Positions 5,939 through 8,385 of a DNA stretch of 8,385 nt are shown here, one piece after another. The position numbers were made by a program, and so were the translations under genes. This DNA is from an uncultured Pseudomonadota bacterium. Its GTDB lineage: Bacteria > Myxococcota_A > UBA796 > GCA-2862545. The stretch lies in NCBI GenBank assembly GCA_937891875.1, contig CALATR010001003.1:1-8385 (forward strand), in the 5' to 3' direction. The notes beneath the pieces are model-generated. The model made no database searches and was not told the DNA's origin. It saw nothing but the letters and a program-made list of their open reading frames with translations. Every line of letters begins with the position of its first letter. The first letter of the stretch is position 1.

Positions 5939-7813
5939 ATGCCGTCGGACCACCTCGTCGAGCGCGTCGCCACCATCCCCACCACCTCGGGCGTCTACCT
6001 GTTCCGGGACGCCCGGGGGAAGGTGATCTACGTCGGCAAGGCGGCGAACCTCCGCGCCCGCCTGCGCCAGTACCTCCGCGGCGACGACGACCGCTTCTTC
6101 GTGCCCTTCCTCGTCAGCGAGGCGGCCGACGTCGACGTGGTGCTCACGCACACGGAAAAGGAGGCGTTGCTCCTCGAGAACGAGCTGATCAAGCAGCACC
6201 GCCCCCGCTACAACGTCAAGCTCGTCGACGACAAGAACTTCCTGCACCTGCGCATCGATCGCCGGGTCAAGTGGCCGCGCTTCACCCTGACCCGGCAGAT
6301 CGGCGAGGACGGCGCCGAGTACTTCGGGCCCTACCACTCGGCGTCGAAGGCGCGGGACACGCTCGCGATGATCCAGCGGGCGTTCCCCCTGCGCACCTGC
6401 ACCGACCACGTGCTGCGGACCCGCCAGCGCCCGTGCCTGCTGCACCAGATGGGCCGCTGCGTGGCGCCCTGCGTGGAGGGCAAGGTCGAGCGACCCGAAT
6501 ACGACGAGATCATCGACGAGGCGACCCTCATGCTGCGCGGGCAGCACCGGCCCCTGCTGAAGAAGCTCGAGGTGCGCATGCGGCGCCACGCCGAGGCCGA
6601 GGCGTTCGAGCGGGCGGCCCGGGTCCGCGACCTCATGCGCAGCGTGCAGGAGACGCTGGAGCGCCAGCACGTCATCGACACCAAGCTCGGCGACCGGGAC
6701 CTGTGGGGGGTGCACCGGGAGGGCCAGCGGGCGGCGATCGCGGTGCTGCCCGTGCGCGAGGGCATCATGGGCGAGCCCCGGATCACCCTCGTCAGCCGCC
6801 TCGGCGGAGAGCTGGACGAGCAGCTGTCGAGCCTCGTCAACACGGCCTACCCGCCCGGCGCCTACATCCCCCCCGAGATCGCCCTGCCCGCCCTGCCGCC
6901 CGACGCCGACGCCCTGGCCGAGGTCCTCTCCGAGCGGCGCGGCAAGCGGGTCAAGGTCACCCACCCCCAGCGCGGAGACAAGCTGCGCCTGGTCGAGCTC
7001 GCAAGCGAGAATGCCAGGTTGAGGCTCCAACAAGCCGAGGACGACGACCAGCGCCTGGAGTCCGCCCTGGAGCGCCTGGGGGAGATCCTGCGCCTGTCCG
7101 GGCCGCCCCACCGCATCGAGTGCTTCGACAACTCCAACCTGCAGGGCACGAACCCGGTCGCCGCGATGGCGGTGTTCATCGACGGCCGTCCCGAGCGCAG
7201 CGAGTACCGCCGCTACCGCATCAAGACCGTCGTGGGCGCCGACGACTACGCCTCGATGAAGGAGATCCTGACCCGACGCCTGCGCCGTGCGGCGGAGGAC
7301 GGGGTCTACCCGGATCTCCTGGTGGTCGACGGCGGCAAGGGTCAGCTGGGCGTGGCCATGGCGGTGCTGGAGGACCTCGGCTTCACCGAGATCCCGGTGA
7401 TCGGCATCTCCAAGCCCCGCACCGAGCACAGCAAGGGCGATCGAGGCGCGACCGACAAGATCGTGCTGCCCAACATCAAGGACCCGCTGCGCCTGCGCCG
7501 GAACGACCCCGCCCTGCGGATCCTCCAGCACATCCGCGACGAGGTCCACGACACCGCCATCAACTACCACCGCAAGGTGCGGCGCCGGAACACCCTGTCG
7601 AGCGTGCTGGAGGCGATCCCCGGCATCGGCCCGGGGCGGCGCAAGGCGCTGCTGCGGCACCTGGGCTCGGCCGAGGCCGTCCTGCACGCGGACAAGGACA
7701 CCCTGTCGACGGTGCCCGGCATCGGCCCCTCCGTAGCCGACACCATCTGGCGGGCGCTCCACCCGGGTGATGCCGGTTCGAGCGGCACTTCTGGCCAGGA
7801 GGCCAAGACGTGA
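5939..7813 (+). CDS. uvrC: UvrABC excinuclease subunit C
   Basis: This 624-residue protein makes both incisions around bulky DNA lesions after UvrA/UvrB damage recognition, in the cytoplasm. All domains are present. The GIY-YIG nuclease (about 15-95) has GVY at 18-20, YVG at 31-33, the RARL arginines at 39-41, Glu80 and Asn92. Cys154, 166, 174 and 178 match the four cysteines that hold the Fe-S cluster in E. coli UvrC. The UVR/UvrB-binding helices lie at about 205-240. The RNase H-like endonuclease (about 385-545) shows Asp397, Asp435/436, Asp464 and His537. A C-terminal double helix-hairpin-helix spans 555-608. Length is close to the usual 600-620. The ATG at 5939 gives the standard N-terminus. 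A cluster of codons rare in this gene lies at 7010-7033. The 3' end overlaps the next gene by four bases. Confidence 0.98.
   Translation: MPSDHLVERVATIPTTSGVYLFRDARGKVIYVGKAANLRARLRQYLRGDDDRFFVPFLVSEAADVDVVLTHTEKEALLLENELIKQHRPRYNVKLVDDKNFLHLRIDRRVKWPRFTLTRQIGEDGAEYFGPYHSASKARDTLAMIQRAFPLRTCTDHVLRTRQRPCLLHQMGRCVAPCVEGKVERPEYDEIIDEATLMLRGQHRPLLKKLEVRMRRHAEAEAFERAARVRDLMRSVQETLERQHVIDTKLGDRDLWGVHREGQRAAIAVLPVREGIMGEPRITLVSRLGGELDEQLSSLVNTAYPPGAYIPPEIALPALPPDADALAEVLSERRGKRVKVTHPQRGDKLRLVELASENARLRLQQAEDDDQRLESALERLGEILRLSGPPHRIECFDNSNLQGTNPVAAMAVFIDGRPERSEYRRYRIKTVVGADDYASMKEILTRRLRRAAEDGVYPDLLVVDGGKGQLGVAMAVLEDLGFTEIPVIGISKPRTEHSKGDRGATDKIVLPNIKDPLRLRRNDPALRILQHIRDEVHDTAINYHRKVRRRNTLSSVLEAIPGIGPGRRKALLRHLGSAEAVLHADKDTLSTVPGIGPSVADTIWRALHPGDAGSSGTSGQEAKT
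7797..7802 (+). promoter_or_regulatory. Full AGGAGG ribosome binding site inside the uvrC end
   Basis: AGGAGG lies within the last codons of uvrC, seven bases before the GTG at 7810. It is the strongest Shine-Dalgarno in the window. It fixes the start of the following gene and indicates translational coupling or independent reinitiation. Confidence 0.8.
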
Positions 7814-8385
7814 GCGACACGCAGACCTTCGTACTGACCACCGCCCGAGAGGGGGAGGGTCCGCTCATCGACGAGCTCGCCATGCACGGGCTGACCGGCA
7901 CGCCGACCGGGCACGGCGCGGTGCACCTGCGGGGCAGCCTGGAGGACGCGTATCGGGCCGTGCTGTGGACCCGGATCGCGAGCCGGGTGCTGCGGCCGCT
8001 GGGGATCGCCGACGCGACCGACGGGGACACGCTGTACGAGAGCTGCCGCCGGGCCCCCTGGCACGAGCACCTCGACCCGGGCCGCACCTTCGCCATCTAC
8101 GTCACCGGGGCCAACGCCGAGCTGCGCCACCCGCACTACACCGCCCTGCGGGTCAAGGACGCGATCGTCGACCACTTCCGCGACCGCACCGGCTCGCGCC
8201 CCGACGTGTCGCGCGAGGACCCTGACGTGCAGCTCCACGTGCGGGTCAACGACCACGACGCCATCATCAGCGTCGACCTCGCCGGCGCCCCGCTCCACCA
8301 GCGCGGCAAGGGTCGCGACGGCGGACCGGCTCCGATCCGCGAGACCCTCGCCGCGGCGATCCTCATGATCGCGGACTGGCCCCGC
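7810..8385 (+). CDS. rlmL: RlmL-type 23S rRNA (guanine-N2) methyltransferase, 3' truncated
   Basis: The frame is open from GTG 7810 to the window edge: 192 residues, no stop. The start overlaps the uvrC stop as GTGA, behind a full AGGAGG. Opening 'TFVLTTAREGEGPLIDEL' and 'EDAYRAVLWTRIASRVLRPL' (residues 42-61) are the characteristic N-terminus of RlmL/YcbY proteins. The THUMP RNA-binding region follows at about 45-155, including 'HYTALRVKDAIVDHFRDRTG' (103-122). 'PDVQLHVRV', 'AIISVDLAGAPLHQRG' and 'PIRETLAAAILMIADWP' lead into the Rossmann-fold methyltransferase domain, which lies beyond the edge. RlmL methylates G2445 of 23S rRNA in E. coli. Whether this protein also carries the RlmK (G2069) half cannot be seen. 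'LHQRGKGRDGG' departs slightly from the usual LHRRGYR. The gene is absent from simple stop-to-stop surveys because it is open at its 3' end. Confidence 0.9.
   Translation, partial: MSDTQTFVLTTAREGEGPLIDELAMHGLTGTPTGHGAVHLRGSLEDAYRAVLWTRIASRVLRPLGIADATDGDTLYESCRRAPWHEHLDPGRTFAIYVTGANAELRHPHYTALRVKDAIVDHFRDRTGSRPDVSREDPDVQLHVRVNDHDAIISVDLAGAPLHQRGKGRDGGPAPIRETLAAAILMIADWPR

Noticed and set aside
5822..7762. Long minus-strand open frame (646 codons) opposite uvrC
   Set aside because: The opposite strand encodes a complete UvrC with all motifs; the antisense frame has shadow composition and no recognisable domain.

Overview
The window is uniformly very GC-rich, with strong third-position GC. It looks like a chromosomal segment of a free-living delta-proteobacterial lineage, most plausibly Myxococcota. 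The best taxonomic hint is the first gene: an Asp/Ser/Thr linker followed by a MopE-type 'DxDxDGF...DCDD...DxNCDG..DE' metal-binding motif, a style common in secreted myxobacterial proteins. This assignment is an inference from style, not from a marker search. No tRNA, rRNA, CRISPR array, transposase or phage gene was seen. No stretch longer than about 125 bases lacks a gene.

Layout: (1) 2-1126 (+), the 3' part of a secreted, probably surface-anchored MopE-motif protein with a beta-propeller-like body. (2) 1127-1208, a convergent intergenic gap holding a conspicuous AT-rich, near-perfect 33-bp palindrome. (3) 1209-4445 (-), an unusual 1078-residue multidomain protein. It has a Rossmann/SIR2-like N-terminus, a STAND-type NTPase module with a decayed P-loop, a winged-helix-like segment, TPR repeats, an alanine-rich tail of 11-residue repeats and an acidic C-terminus. 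(4) 4446-4570, a divergent control region with several dyads and a promoter that appears to drive a leaderless mRNA. (5) 4571-5892 (+), a two-gene operon of an ArsR-family repressor without metal-ligand cysteines and a protein made of two fused SRPBCC/AHSA1 domains. (6) 5939-7813 (+), uvrC, complete and with all expected catalytic and Fe-S residues. (7) 7810-8385 (+), the start of an RlmL-type 23S rRNA guanine methyltransferase, overlapping uvrC by 4 bases and cut by the window edge.

How the genes relate: the ArsR/AHSA1 pair is a self-contained regulatory unit, with an 18-bp dyad lying across the repressor's own start codon. uvrC and rlmL are translationally coupled housekeeping genes. A hairpin that ends at the uvrC start codon separates them from the ArsR operon. 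The large minus-strand gene stands alone and is the least familiar item. It has the effector/NTPase/winged-helix/TPR layout of STAND signalling proteins but lacks the residues for ATP hydrolysis, and it ends in a synuclein/LEA-like 11-mer helix. It is the best candidate for undescribed biology here, although nothing in the sequence shows what it does.
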